Below are positions 1-9,386 of a DNA stretch of 64,000 nucleotides, one piece after another. Both the position numbers and the translations under genes were made by a program. Within the stretch, counting starts at the first letter, position 1; every line of letters begins with the position of its first letter. The stretch covers positions 868,001-932,000 of the forward strand of contig CP003801.1 in NCBI GenBank assembly GCA_000299115.1, in the 5' to 3' direction. Below the pieces are notes generated by a model that was not told the origin of the DNA, did no database searches, and saw only the letters and a list, made by a program, of their open reading frames with translations. The DNA is from an alpha proteobacterium HIMB59. Lineage in GTDB: Bacteria > Pseudomonadota > Alphaproteobacteria > HIMB59.

Positions 1-2298
1 TTCTTTGGCATCTTTTAAAAATTCATCAATCAAAATTACATTATTTTCAAGTGCCCAATAATTTTGATCAATATAATTTTGAACATCCTCAGAACTATTC
101 ATTTTTTCCATCATCCTACCCCCAAGAACATAAGAAGGACGAAGCAAAATAGGGAAATTTAATTTAGTTGTCTTTTTGAGAAGCTCTTTGGTTCCAATAG
201 ATATGTCGCTTTTAGGTTGTTTTAATCCTACTTTTTGAATTAATTGCTGAAATCTCTCTCTGTCTTCAGATATATCGATAGCATCAAAAGATGTGCCGAG
301 GATTTCATATCCAAACTCTTTTAATTTATTAGCTATACGTAAGGGAGTTTGACCGCCAAATTGCACAACGACCCCTTTAACAGTACCTTCAGAGCTTTCT
401 CTATCTATGATATTTTTAACAAATTCAAAGTCTAAAGGTTCAAAATATAGTTTGTCTGATGTGTCATAGTCTGTTGATACGGTTTCAGGGTTGCAATTAA
501 CCATGATTGTTTCATAGCCTAATCTTTGAAAAGATTTTACAGCTTGAACACAGCAATAATCAAATTCTATTCCTTGACCAATTCTATTAGGCCCTGATCC
601 AAGAATTATGATCTTTTCTTTGTTTGCTGGCCTAGCTTCACAGCTAAATGGATTTATATCTTTACTGAAACTGGAGTAGAGATAGGCCGTAGAAGAGTCA
701 AATTCATTGCCGCAAGTATCAACTCTTTTAAAAACATTTTTGGCACCATTTTTACTTAACATGTCATAAATGTCTCCAACTTCTTTTTTAATTAAGCTAG
801 CAATATGTGTATTAGAAAAACCAATTTTCTTAGCTTGAATGATCAAATTCAAATCTAATATTCCTTGGGATTTTATAAGTAATTTTTCAATATCAATTAT
901 TTCGTTAATTTCTCTTAGGAAAAAATTATCAATTCCAGTTATTGAGTTAATATCGTCAATAGTAAAATCTCTTCTTATAGCTTCAGCTACTAAAATCAAT
1001 CTATCAGGCCTTTGTATTGATAGCTGTTCCCTTAACTCATCATCTTTTAAGTTCAATAACTCGTGAGAAATATCAAAACCTAAATTATCACCTTCAATAG
1101 AATATAAGCCTTTTAAAATAGACTCCTTAAAGCTCCTTCCAATTGCCATAATTTCCCCAACTGACTTCATGGCTGTATTCAAAACTTTTGGTGTTCCTTG
1201 AAATTTTTCAAAATTAAATTTAGGGATTTTTGTTACAACATAGTCAATGACAGGTTCAAAACTAGCTGGAGTGACTTTGGTAATATCGTTTTGTAATTCA
1301 TCTAATGTGTAACCTACAGCCAAGAGAGCGGCAATTTTAGCAATTGGAAACCCTGTTGCTTTTGATGCAAGTGCAGAGGATCTGCTTACTCTAGGGTTCA
1401 TTTCGATGATTAATATTCTTCCATTGGAAGGATTAACGGCAAATTGAACGTTAGACCCTCCTGTTTCAACTCCTATTTTTCTTAAAATAGCGATACTCTG
1501 ATTTCTTAGTTTTTGAAATTCTTTATCTGTCAGCGTTAGAGCAGGGGCGATCGTAATGCTATCGCCAGTATGCACACCCATTGGATCTAGGTTTTCTATA
1601 GAGCATACAATTATTGAGTTATCTGATTTATCGCGAACAACTTCGAATTCAAATTCTTTCCAACCAATTAGGGACTCTTCAACCAGAGTCTTGGAAACGG
1701 GGCTAAGATCAATGGCATTTTTGACTTTAGGCAAAAATTCATCTTTATTAAAAACAATACCACCGCCAGTGCCTCCAAGGGTATAAAAAGGTCTCAGAAT
1801 AAGAGGATAGGTGACCTCTGAGGCTATTTTTTCTAAATCAGATTTATCATCTACGATTATACTGAAAGGAGTTTCAAGACCTATTTCAGTCATCGCTTCT
1901 GCAAATAGTTTTCTATCTTCAGCTACATCAATTGACCTTGGACTAGCACCAAGAATTTTAATAGGGCTATTAGAGAAGTAATTTTCCTTATTTAACTCTC
2001 GTATAATATTAAGAGCAGTTTGACCTCCCATTGTAGGAAGAATTGCGTCTGGTTTTTCTTGTTCAATTATTTTTTTGACAATTTCTTTATCGATCGGCTC
2101 TATGTAAGTTTTATCTGCAAATTCAGGGTCAGTCATAATAGTAGCAGGGTTGGAGTTGATAAGAACAACCTGATAACCTTCGTTCTTAAGTGCTTTGCAA
2201 GCTTGACTTCCAGAGTAGTCAAATTCACAAGCCTGTCCTATTACAATTGGTCCTGATCCTATTACTAAGATTTTGGAAATATCTTTTCTAGCTGGCAT
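1..2298 (-). CDS. carB: Carbamoyl-phosphate synthase large subunit, partial (C-terminus beyond left edge)
   Basis: Makes carbamoyl phosphate from bicarbonate, ammonia and two ATP for pyrimidine and arginine synthesis, using ammonia tunnelled from CarA. The minus-strand frame stays open from an ATG at 2298 to base 1, giving 766 codons of a protein usually about 1,070 residues long. It begins [16 protein letters not shown] and continues with [11 protein letters not shown], the family's N-terminal dinucleotide-binding signature. The window holds the carboxyphosphate domain, the oligomerisation domain and the start of the second ATP-grasp half, with LGGRMMEKM near the edge. The start overlaps the end of carA by 11 bases, so the two form an operon with likely translational coupling. 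Identity is firm; the allosteric domain cannot be seen. Confidence 0.96.
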   Translation of the reverse strand, partial: MPARKDISKILVIGSGPIVIGQACEFDYSGSQACKALKNEGYQVVLINSNPATIMTDPEFADKTYIEPIDKEIVKKIIEQEKPDAILPTMGGQTALNIIRELNKENYFSNSPIKILGASPRSIDVAEDRKLFAEAMTEIGLETPFSIIVDDKSDLEKIASEVTYPLILRPFYTLGGTGGGIVFNKDEFLPKVKNAIDLSPVSKTLVEESLIGWKEFEFEVVRDKSDNSIIVCSIENLDPMGVHTGDSITIAPALTLTDKEFQKLRNQSIAILRKIGVETGGSNVQFAVNPSNGRILIIEMNPRVSRSSALASKATGFPIAKIAALLAVGYTLDELQNDITKVTPASFEPVIDYVVTKIPKFNFEKFQGTPKVLNTAMKSVGEIMAIGRSFKESILKGLYSIEGDNLGFDISHELLNLKDDELREQLSIQRPDRLILVAEAIRRDFTIDDINSITGIDNFFLREINEIIDIEKLLIKSQGILDLNLIIQAKKIGFSNTHIASLIKKEVGDIYDMLSKNGAKNVFKRVDTCGNEFDSSTAYLYSSFSKDINPFSCEARPANKEKIIILGSGPNRIGQGIEFDYCCVQAVKSFQRLGYETIMVNCNPETVSTDYDTSDKLYFEPLDFEFVKNIIDRESSEGTVKGVVVQFGGQTPLRIANKLKEFGYEILGTSFDAIDISEDRERFQQLIQKVGLKQPKSDISIGTKELLKKTTKLNFPILLRPSYVLGGRMMEKMNSSEDVQNYIDQNYWALENNVILIDEFLKDAKE

Positions 2299-3436
2299 TC
2301 GATTTCATTAATTCAATAAATTTGTCAAAAAGATAACGACTATCATGCGGACCCGGACTAGACTCAGGGTGGTATTGAACTGAAAACAGAGGTTGTGATT
2401 TAGATTTCATTCCATCAACCGTATTATCAAATAGCGATATATGGGAGATTTCTAAATCATTTGGAAAACCATCATCACTGACAACAAATCCATGATTTTG
2501 TGATGTGATTTCTACTTGACCAGTTTCTAAATTTTTAACTGGATGGTTTCCGCCTCTATGTCCTTTGTCCATTCTTTTAGTTTTAGCATTGAAAGCTAAA
2601 CTAAGAATTTGGTGACCTAAGCAAATTCCAAAAGTTGGTATTTTACTTTCTAAAATTTTTTTAAGTTCTGGTTTGATATTGTTAAATACTTTTTGTGGGT
2701 CACCGGGCCCATTACTTAAAAAAATTCCATCAGGTTTTTTTGATAAAATATTTTCTGCTTTAAAGTTCATATCGAACTCAAGTAAATTACAATTTCGATT
2801 TGATAGATTTCTTTTTATGTTATCTTTTGCTCCAAAATCAAGAAAAGCAATATTTAAAGAGTCTTTTTTTGTATCTTTAACTAATACTTCTAATTCGTTA
2901 GTGTAATCCGCAATTACGTCATTTTCTTCTAGTGTGGGATATTGATCTATTTGATCTATAATTAGGTCAATACCTTTTTCATTGAAATAACTTTCACTAC
3001 ATAGCATGACATTTTTTGGGCCATAATCTCTAATGATTTTAGTCAGGGATCTTGTATCTAAGTCAAAAAAAGCACATGATTTTTGATCTAATAGCCAATT
3101 AGTGAAATTTATATTTGATCTCCAATTAGATGAAGAACTAAAAATTTCACTACATATTAAGCCAGATGCATGTATTTTCCATGATTCATAATCTTCATTA
3201 TTACATCCAACTATACCAATAAGCGGGAAGGTAAAATTAATAAATTGAGACTTGTACGATGGGTCCGTGAGTATTTCTTGGTAACCAGTCATGCTGGTAT
3301 TAAAGCAAATTTCTGCAATCTTGAATTGCTCAGTACTAAGAAACTTTCCTTTAAAAATGAATTCTTTATTATAAATAAGAAAACCGTTTTGATAATTTTG
3401 ATAATTTTGATTATTTTGATTATCTAATACGGACAT
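2288..3436 (-). CDS. carA: Carbamoyl-phosphate synthase small (glutaminase) subunit
   Basis: Hydrolyses glutamine and passes ammonia to CarB. The 382-residue protein has the CarA N-terminal domain ([17 protein letters not shown]) and a class I amidotransferase domain with the nucleophile in GICLGHQ and the His/Glu pair in [17 protein letters not shown]. The start at 3436 is the only reasonable one, because no other ATG precedes the conserved NGFLIY region. It leaves a low-complexity leader of Asn, Gln and Tyr (residues about 5–16) encoded by near-exact 9-base repeats. It is first in the carAB operon and diverges from yqeY across 43 bases. Confidence 0.96.
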   Translation of the reverse strand: MSVLDNQNNQNYQNYQNGFLIYNKEFIFKGKFLSTEQFKIAEICFNTSMTGYQEILTDPSYKSQFINFTFPLIGIVGCNNEDYESWKIHASGLICSEIFSSSSNWRSNINFTNWLLDQKSCAFFDLDTRSLTKIIRDYGPKNVMLCSESYFNEKGIDLIIDQIDQYPTLEENDVIADYTNELEVLVKDTKKDSLNIAFLDFGAKDNIKRNLSNRNCNLLEFDMNFKAENILSKKPDGIFLSNGPGDPQKVFNNIKPELKKILESKIPTFGICLGHQILSLAFNAKTKRMDKGHRGGNHPVKNLETGQVEITSQNHGFVVSDDGFPNDLEISHISLFDNTVDGMKSKSQPLFSVQYHPESSPGPHDSRYLFDKFIELMKSNAS

Positions 3437-3479
3437 ATTAAATCTTGAGTATTAGTATATTATTAGAGAGGAAATTCAA

Positions 3480-3938
3480 ATGAGTTTGGCAGAAAAAGTT
3501 TCAGATGACGTAAAAAGTGCCCTAAAAAGTGGGGATAAAAAAAAATTAGCAATAGCAAGATTTCTTTCTTCTGAATTAAAAAATTTCCTAATTAAAGAGA
3601 ATCTAGATAGGGAATTATCAAAAATCAGTGAAGATAATTTCTTCAAAATTGTCAAAACTCAAGTAAAGCAAAAAAAAGAGTCGTTAGAATACGCAGAGAA
3701 GGCTAAAGACTCTAATATGATTGATACTATTAACTATGATTTAGATTATTTAAATTCATTTCTTCCCAAAATGATGAGCGAAGACGCCACAAAAGAATTA
3801 ATTTCAAATTATATCAAGGATCATCAGTTTACGTCTAATGACTTTGGTAAAATAATGGGATTATTAAAAAAATCTCATAATAACCAAATAGATTTAAATT
3901 TGGCTTCTAGTATAATTAAAAAAATTTTCAGTGAATGA
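3480..3938 (+). CDS. yqeY: GatB/YqeY domain protein
   Basis: 152 residues, the usual length of stand-alone YqeY proteins, which resemble the tRNA-binding tail of the GatB amidotransferase subunit. The N-terminus (MSLAEKVSDDVKSALKSGD) and the central LNSFLPKMMSEDATKELI segment are typical. The exact role is not settled; tRNA-dependent amidation or tRNA binding is inferred from the domain only. The start follows an AGAGAGG ribosome site by about eight bases. The stop overlaps the dnaG start (ATGA), and the order yqeY–dnaG–rpoD next to carA is common in alphaproteobacteria, which supports the call. Confidence 0.9.
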   Translation: MSLAEKVSDDVKSALKSGDKKKLAIARFLSSELKNFLIKENLDRELSKISEDNFFKIVKTQVKQKKESLEYAEKAKDSNMIDTINYDLDYLNSFLPKMMSEDATKELISNYIKDHQFTSNDFGKIMGLLKKSHNNQIDLNLASSIIKKIFSE

Positions 3939-5518
3939 CAAATGATAATATCAAAGAGGTTATAAATAGAACTTCAATTGTAGATATAATAAATTCTACT
4001 ATCCCATTAAAAAAAAAGGGAAATAATTATTTTGGACTGAGTCCGTTTAAAAAAGAGAAAACACCCTCTTTTTCAGTTAATGAAGAAAAAAAAATTTTCC
4101 ACTGTTTTAGTACAGGAGAACATGGAAACGTCATTGATTTTTTAATAAAGGTTAAAGGTTATGATTTCAAAGATGCATTAAATGAGCTCGCGTCTAAGGC
4201 TGGAGTAGAATTGAGCTACAAATCATCAAAAATTAATTCAACAATTTACGAAATCAATCAGTTTACAAAGGAACTGTTTCATTCAAATTTATTGCAGTCT
4301 AAAATTTGTATGGATTATTTAATTGATAAAAGAAAATTTACTCAAGAAACAATAGAAAAATTTATATTAGGATCGTCCTTTAATTCTGCTCACATTCAAA
4401 AAAAGCTTTTAGATAATTTTGAATTAAAAGATTTAATTTCATCAGGTGTATTTAATAAAAACCAAAACTCTAAAATTTTTTTTCTAAATAGAATTATGGT
4501 GCCTATAAATAACGTACAAGATAAAACTATTGGCTTTGGGGCTAGGGTGATTAATGAGAGTTTACCCAAATATATCAATACTGCAGAAACTAAATTATTT
4601 AAAAAAAAACAAATTCTTTTTAATGAAAGTCAATTAGATAAACATTCAAATAAAAAAATAATATTAGTAGAAGGATACTTTGATGTAATTAAATTGCATC
4701 AATTTGGTTTTTCGAATTGTGTTGCACCTTTAGGAACTTCTATTAACCATGAAAGGATTATTGATCTAACAAAGAAGGGATATGAAATTATTGTGTGTCT
4801 TGATGGCGATTTAGCTGGAAGAAATGCCTCACTGAGATTAATGAATAATCTACTCTCTTCAAAAGATTTTGAGCTTGGAGTAAAATTTGTTTTACTACCC
4901 AAAAACTATGACCCAGATCTTATGTTAGAGTCTAAAATGAAAGATCAGTTAATTAAATTAATTAATCAACCCCTAAACATAGAACAATTTATTGATAAAT
5001 ATTTAGATAAATATTTTTCTAGCAATAATATTGATGAGCAATTTAAAGGCTCTAAAGTATTAAAAGGTATCTTATCTTCAATAGAAAATCTTGATTTAAA
5101 AAAAATATTAAATCAATATTTTCAAAATAAATCTCCCAGTTCTAAGACAAGGCCTAAAAAACAAAATACACAATTTTCAACTGCTGAATTTGGGAATGAT
5201 TTAAAAGCTAAATTTAGTGCAGCCTTGATCATGTTCTATATAGAAAATCCAAACTCTAGAGAAAAAATATATGATTTATTGGCTACAGCCAATTTTCAAT
5301 CAAAATTTAGAGACATTCGAAACGAAATAATTAAAAAAAACCATTTTAAATCAACATCTAATGAACTTTATGACCATTTAGAGTCTAAAGGATTGAATTT
5401 TACAAAAAATTTACTATTTTCTAATGAAGTTCGAAGGCTTTGTAGATTTGCCTCATCTAATTTTAAAGGCGACCCATATAACGAAATTGAAAAAACAGTT
5501 AACTTTATAAATAAATAA
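3935..5518 (+). CDS. dnaG: DNA primase with degenerate zinc finger
   Basis: Lays RNA primers at the replication fork. At 527 residues it is a little shorter than E. coli DnaG (581). The N-terminal CHC2 domain keeps its fold signature (KTPSFSVNEEKKIFHCF) but of the expected Cys-His-Cys-Cys ligands only Cys57 remains; Ser36, Lys39 and Thr60 stand at the other three sites, so zinc binding is unlikely. The Toprim catalytic core is intact, with IILVEGYFDVIKLH carrying the catalytic Glu and VCLDGDLAGRNA the DxD metal site. The C-terminal helicase-binding part is weakly conserved. It overlaps yqeY by four bases and is followed by rpoD after nine bases, as in the classic dnaG–rpoD order. Confidence 0.95.
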   Translation: MTNDNIKEVINRTSIVDIINSTIPLKKKGNNYFGLSPFKKEKTPSFSVNEEKKIFHCFSTGEHGNVIDFLIKVKGYDFKDALNELASKAGVELSYKSSKINSTIYEINQFTKELFHSNLLQSKICMDYLIDKRKFTQETIEKFILGSSFNSAHIQKKLLDNFELKDLISSGVFNKNQNSKIFFLNRIMVPINNVQDKTIGFGARVINESLPKYINTAETKLFKKKQILFNESQLDKHSNKKIILVEGYFDVIKLHQFGFSNCVAPLGTSINHERIIDLTKKGYEIIVCLDGDLAGRNASLRLMNNLLSSKDFELGVKFVLLPKNYDPDLMLESKMKDQLIKLINQPLNIEQFIDKYLDKYFSSNNIDEQFKGSKVLKGILSSIENLDLKKILNQYFQNKSPSSKTRPKKQNTQFSTAEFGNDLKAKFSAALIMFYIENPNSREKIYDLLATANFQSKFRDIRNEIIKKNHFKSTSNELYDHLESKGLNFTKNLLFSNEVRRLCRFASSNFKGDPYNEIEKTVNFINK

Positions 5519-5527
5519 ACATACTAA

Positions 5528-7582
5528 ATGCCAAAAAAAAAATCAGCTAATACAACGAAAACAGCTACTAAAAAAAAAGCTACTACAAAAAAGGTAGTTG
5601 AAAAAAAAGTAAAAGCTAAGACTACATCAAAAAAAAAAGAAGAAATTAATCCTTCTGACTTTCTTCAAAAAGAAAATGAAAATCAATTAAAATCCCTCAT
5701 CACAAAAGAATTTGATAAGGAACTTACAGAAAAATCTGCAGCATATATAAAATCATTTGTAAAGATCGAAGACTCTATTATTTCTGTTAACGATTTTCTA
5801 AATTATGTTGAAAATTTAGATGAGGATTTATTTAAATTATTTAAAGCTTATACCAATTCATCCGATAATGATATTAGTTCCTCTCCAGATGACTCGGAGG
5901 AGGAAGAAAAATCTACAGGTGTTAAAAGCGATGATCCTGTTCGTATGTATCTTAAGGAAATGGGAAATGTTGAGTTGCTTTCCCGCGAAGGTGAAATCGC
6001 AATTGCAAAAAGAATAGAGTCAGGACTAGATAAAATGATGAATTCCATATTAGAATGTCCTGCTTCAATAGACATTCTTAAGAAATGGATTGATCAAGTG
6101 AAGTTACAAGAAATTAATTTACGTGAGATCGTCGATTTTGATGAATACTTTAATGAAGAAAATGACCCTTACTCAAATTCATCTAAAAGAAAAGAAATTC
6201 AAAAAATCATTAATGATAAAAAGAAAGCACTGTTAAAAGAAAAGCAACAGTTGATGAAGGAACAAGGAATAGAAATTGATAAAGAAAAACTAGAAGAAAC
6301 AGCCTCAGAAGAAGATGTTGAAAATGAAAGTTTTTCAATCTCTATTATTGAAGAATTCTATAAGCCAGAAATTCTAAAAAAGTTGGATCGAGTTTTGGTT
6401 TTGTCAGAAAATATTACTAAAATTAAAAAGAATAAAAATATTACTAAAATTTCTGATACCAAATCACTTAAGGATCTAAAAAAATTCCAAGATGAAATAT
6501 TAAACTATTTCAATGAAATTAAGATCAAACCTCATAAGTTAGAGGAAATTATCGCCCACCTTTATTCAATTAACAAAGAAATTCAATCTAAAGAAGTGTC
6601 TATTTTAAGCATCGCGACTCAATCAAAGATAGCAAGAGATATTTTCTTAAAACACCACAGTTTAAAAGATACTTATACTTTGTATCAGAAACATATGTGT
6701 TCGTCTGATGAGAGCTTTAAAGCAATGTTCCAAAAAAATGCTGAAAAATTAAAAACCATTTATAAGGAAATTCTCAGTTTATCTAAAATAGCTAACCAGA
6801 ATACTATCGAGTTCAAAGAAAAAGTTCGTGAAATCCAATCTGGCCAAAGAACAGCTAATCAAGCAAAAAAAGAAATGATTGAAGCTAATTTGAGGTTAGT
6901 TATTTCTATTGCCAAGAAATATACAAACAGAGGCCTTCAATTCTTAGACCTTATTCAAGAAGGAAATATCGGTTTAATGAAGGCAGTAGATAAGTTTGAA
7001 TACAGACGTGGTTACAAGTTTTCTACATATGCTACTTGGTGGATTAGACAAGCTATTACTCGTTCTATCGCTGATCAAGCTAGAACAATTCGTATTCCTG
7101 TCCATATGATAGAAACAATTAACAAAATAGTGAGGTCAAGTAGGCAGTTAATTTTAGAATTAGGAAGAGAACCCACACCAGAAGAACTATCTGCAAGATT
7201 AAAAATGCCAATAGAAAAAGTTCGCAAAGTTCTAAAGATTGCTAAGGAGCCAGTGAGTCTGGAAACACCAATCGGTGACGATGATGATAGTTTCCTTGGT
7301 GATTTTATTGAAGACAAAAACGCTGTGATACCAGAAGATGCAGTTATGCAGCTTAATTTAAGAGAAACAACCACTAAGATTTTATCTACTCTTACCCCAA
7401 GAGAAGAGAGAGTTTTGAGAATGAGATTTGGTATTGGAATGTCCTCTGATCATACCCTAGAGGAAGTTGGCCAGCAATTTAGTGTTACTAGAGAAAGAAT
7501 TCGTCAAATTGAAGCAAAAGCATTAAGAAAATTAAAGCACCCTATAAGGTCAAAAAAATTAAAGTCTTTTATGGACTCTTAA
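5528..7582 (+). CDS. rpoD: RNA polymerase primary sigma factor (sigma-70)
   Basis: Housekeeping sigma factor that directs RNA polymerase to -35/-10 promoters. 684 residues. Region 1.2 is [11 protein letters not shown]; a long charged non-conserved insert follows. Regions 2–3 are near perfect ([49 protein letters not shown]). Region 4 has the -35-binding helix-turn-helix ([20 protein letters not shown]). The first 40 residues are a Lys/Thr/Ala-rich low-complexity tail that resembles a histone H1 tail and replaces the acidic start often seen in region 1.1. It lies nine bases after dnaG. An inverted repeat just after the stop may end transcription. Confidence 0.97.
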   Translation: MPKKKSANTTKTATKKKATTKKVVEKKVKAKTTSKKKEEINPSDFLQKENENQLKSLITKEFDKELTEKSAAYIKSFVKIEDSIISVNDFLNYVENLDEDLFKLFKAYTNSSDNDISSSPDDSEEEEKSTGVKSDDPVRMYLKEMGNVELLSREGEIAIAKRIESGLDKMMNSILECPASIDILKKWIDQVKLQEINLREIVDFDEYFNEENDPYSNSSKRKEIQKIINDKKKALLKEKQQLMKEQGIEIDKEKLEETASEEDVENESFSISIIEEFYKPEILKKLDRVLVLSENITKIKKNKNITKISDTKSLKDLKKFQDEILNYFNEIKIKPHKLEEIIAHLYSINKEIQSKEVSILSIATQSKIARDIFLKHHSLKDTYTLYQKHMCSSDESFKAMFQKNAEKLKTIYKEILSLSKIANQNTIEFKEKVREIQSGQRTANQAKKEMIEANLRLVISIAKKYTNRGLQFLDLIQEGNIGLMKAVDKFEYRRGYKFSTYATWWIRQAITRSIADQARTIRIPVHMIETINKIVRSSRQLILELGREPTPEELSARLKMPIEKVRKVLKIAKEPVSLETPIGDDDDSFLGDFIEDKNAVIPEDAVMQLNLRETTTKILSTLTPREERVLRMRFGIGMSSDHTLEEVGQQFSVTRERIRQIEAKALRKLKHPIRSKKLKSFMDS

Positions 7583-7583
7583 T

Positions 7584-7604
7584 TTAACTGCACACCTCAG
7601 TTAA
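7584..7604. terminator. Candidate bidirectional hairpin terminator between convergent genes
   Basis: TTAACTG (7584–7590) and CAGTTAA (7598–7604) form a perfect 7-bp stem with a 7-base loop immediately after the rpoD stop and over the last codons of the convergent small gene. T-rich sequence follows. It is short and AT-rich, so strength is uncertain. Confidence 0.4.
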
Positions 7605-7907
7605 TTTAGATTTATTCTCTGAAATCAGATTATTTAGAATAATATATTTCATAAACAGCTCATCATCCAGTTTATCAACATCTATTAAATTCCTCTTTGA
7701 AATTGCGGAGTATGTAAGCGAACAGGCTAAGTCTATATCACCACCATCAAAAGCTGATTTAACTTGAATCGCTATATTATAAATTTCTGGAGATATTTTT
7801 TTTAAATCTTCTTCAGTTGGCATAGAGTATGAGGAAATAGAAAATAATAATATTATAATGGCTAAGGCACTGACTCTAATAAATTCTTGTAATTTTAAAA
7901 TTTGCAT
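7584..7907 (-). CDS. Small secreted protein of unknown function
   Basis: 107 residues that I do not recognise. Residues 1–28 look like a cleavable Sec signal peptide: a short charged start, a hydrophobic core (ALAIIILLFSISS), then YSM. The mature part is acidic and mostly helical by appearance, with two Cys residues (in DLACSL and at EVCS near the end) that could form a disulfide in the periplasm. It sits tail to tail with rpoD (one-base gap) and diverges from the tRNA-Ile2 gene, so it appears to be a single-gene unit. Base use matches its neighbours. Confidence 0.6.
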   Translation of the reverse strand: MQILKLQEFIRVSALAIIILLFSISSYSMPTEEDLKKISPEIYNIAIQVKSAFDGGDIDLACSLTYSAISKRNLIDVDKLDDELFMKYIILNNLISENKSKLTEVCS

Positions 7908-7912
7908 ATAAT
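7884..7912 (+). promoter_or_regulatory. Candidate sigma-70 promoter for tRNA-Ile2
   Basis: A perfect TATAAT (7907–7912) lies 17 bases after a weak -35 TTCTTG (7884–7889). Predicted initiation is near 7919, about 14 bases before the tRNA. The site overlaps the start of the divergent small gene. Confidence 0.42.
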
Positions 7913-7932
7913 AGTAATTTCTTCTAGCTTTT

Positions 7933-8009
7933 GGGCCTGTAGTTCAGTTGGTTAGAACGCGGTGCTCATAACGCCGTTGTCGCAGGTTCGAGTCCTGCCG
8001 GGCCCACCA
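7933..8009 (+). tRNA. tRNA-Ile2 (anticodon CAU, lysidine type)
   Basis: A 77-base cloverleaf with an encoded CCA. The acceptor stem GGGCCTG pairs with CGGGCCC, the loop CTCATAA gives anticodon CAT, and the T-arm contains GGTTCGAGTCC. CAT tRNAs can be initiator Met, elongator Met or the Ile2 species that TilS modifies to read AUA. The acceptor pairs C4–G69 and C5–G68 are the features E. coli TilS uses to select tRNA-Ile2, and the initiator's unpaired first position is absent, so Ile2 is preferred. Only four bases separate it from the convergent mlaC gene. Confidence 0.9.
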
Positions 8010-8013
8010 AAAT

Positions 8014-8586
8014 TCAAATCTTATTTATCTCTTCAGTCAGTTTCCTTATGTCGCCACGGTGTTTTCTTAAAATTTTTGAAAATTCTGATTTTTTTGTAAC
8101 AAAATATGAGGTGTTTTCTACAATTACATCGAGAATTTTAAAAGTTGAATTTATAGACGCTACTTTCCAGTAAAGATTTATAGAGTCTCTACCATCAATG
8201 ATTTTTGAATTAATCTGATAAACATTATCTTTCAAATCTATATCTATGAGTTTGATTTCACCAGAAGTTGTGTTGTTTGATAAATTATAAATTGTTTTAG
8301 TTATATAATTTTGAAAAGAGACTTCATAATTTTTAAGATCTGACTTATCTGATTTTGATAAAATACTTTCTGGAATTAAGCCATAAGCAATACTTTTTAC
8401 TGCAAAATTTTTTTCAACAAACTTAACATAATCATCATAGTTTTCATTATTCTGGCCATCAGAATTATTCATAATTTCCAGAAACTTTTCTGACTCTTGG
8501 TTAAACCAGCTTGTAATTTCTTCCTCAACAGCGTATGAAAATTGAAAAAAAAATATCAAAGGTAAAATTAAATATTTCACAATCAT
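8014..8586 (-). CDS. mlaC: Periplasmic phospholipid-binding protein MlaC (Ttg2/toluene tolerance family)
   Basis: Shuttles phospholipid between the outer-membrane MlaA and the inner-membrane MlaFEDB transporter. 190 residues with a signal peptide (about 1–19, core LILPLIFFFQFSYA). The middle and end show the family pattern: FVEKNFAVKSIAYGLIP, SFQNYITKTIY, then INLYWKVASINSTFKILDVIVE, where many MlaC proteins have a W-x-V…-YKI-x-D-V run. It follows mlaA by 22 bases on the same strand, which fits a shared lipid-transport role. The mlaFED genes are not in the window. Sequence divergence keeps the call below certainty. Confidence 0.85.
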   Translation of the reverse strand: MIVKYLILPLIFFFQFSYAVEEEITSWFNQESEKFLEIMNNSDGQNNENYDDYVKFVEKNFAVKSIAYGLIPESILSKSDKSDLKNYEVSFQNYITKTIYNLSNNTTSGEIKLIDIDLKDNVYQINSKIIDGRDSINLYWKVASINSTFKILDVIVENTSYFVTKKSEFSKILRKHRGDIRKLTEEINKI

Positions 8587-8608
8587 ATTATAATTTGAAA
8601 TTACCTAT

Positions 8609-9349
8609 TTACTCAATATAAATTTTTGGAGTGGGTAGGTTTTGAACGAAGTCTTCTTCGATTTGAGAATTACGATTTTGATAATATATAGATTTTAACA
8701 TCTCATAACGATCAGATGAAGATTCTCTAATTAAGTCTATTTCTTCGTCGACCTCAGCTCTTGCATTTAAACCATCACCTATAGAAATATATTCTCTATT
8801 AGGTAAATTGTTTGATACAGGATCAATAAAAAATTCTACAACATCTCCACTAAAGTCTCTCAAATTACTTGGCCCTATAATCGGAAGGACCAGATAAGGG
8901 CCACTTGAAACACCACCCTTAGCTAGAGTTAAACCAATATCTGTCTCATTTTTGGTCATCCCAACTCTCGATGCTAAGTCAAAAGTACCTAATGAGGTAA
9001 GTGTATTAACAGTAAATCTTCCTGCGGAGTTAAGAGATTTTAAAAATTCTCCTTGAAAGACAAAAGCAATAGCCCTAATTGGTTCTCTTAGGTTTCCAAA
9101 GAAGTTTGAAACTCCTTTTTCAACAGGATCGGGAGCAATGAATTTATAGGTTTTGATTACTGGTCTTATAACAATATCATCAATAAAAAAATTAAATCCT
9201 AATATGGCTCTATTAACTGGTTCAATAGGGTCGTATATTTCATCATATTGGACTGAAGGCTTTACTACATTTTCTTCAGCAGAGGAAATATTAATAAAGC
9301 CTAAAATAATTACTAAATTTAAAACAATAACTTTTAAATATTTATTCAT
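8609..9349 (-). CDS. mlaA: Outer-membrane lipid asymmetry protein MlaA (VacJ family), no lipobox
   Basis: MlaA removes misplaced phospholipid from the outer leaflet of the outer membrane. 246 residues with the strongly conserved YDPIEPVNRAILGFNFFID block and the GPYLVLPIIGPSNLRDFSG block that diagnose the family. The N-terminus is a hydrophobic signal (VIVLNLVIILGFINISSA) followed by EEN. It has no cysteine, so it cannot be lipidated at a normal lipobox as E. coli MlaA is. It is upstream of mlaC and divergent from the helicase gene across 37 bases. Confidence 0.93.
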   Translation of the reverse strand: MNKYLKVIVLNLVIILGFINISSAEENVVKPSVQYDEIYDPIEPVNRAILGFNFFIDDIVIRPVIKTYKFIAPDPVEKGVSNFFGNLREPIRAIAFVFQGEFLKSLNSAGRFTVNTLTSLGTFDLASRVGMTKNETDIGLTLAKGGVSSGPYLVLPIIGPSNLRDFSGDVVEFFIDPVSNNLPNREYISIGDGLNARAEVDEEIDLIRESSSDRYEMLKSIYYQNRNSQIEEDFVQNLPTPKIYIE

Positions 9350-9386
9350 TACGTAATATTGTGAATCTAATTATATCAATCAATCT

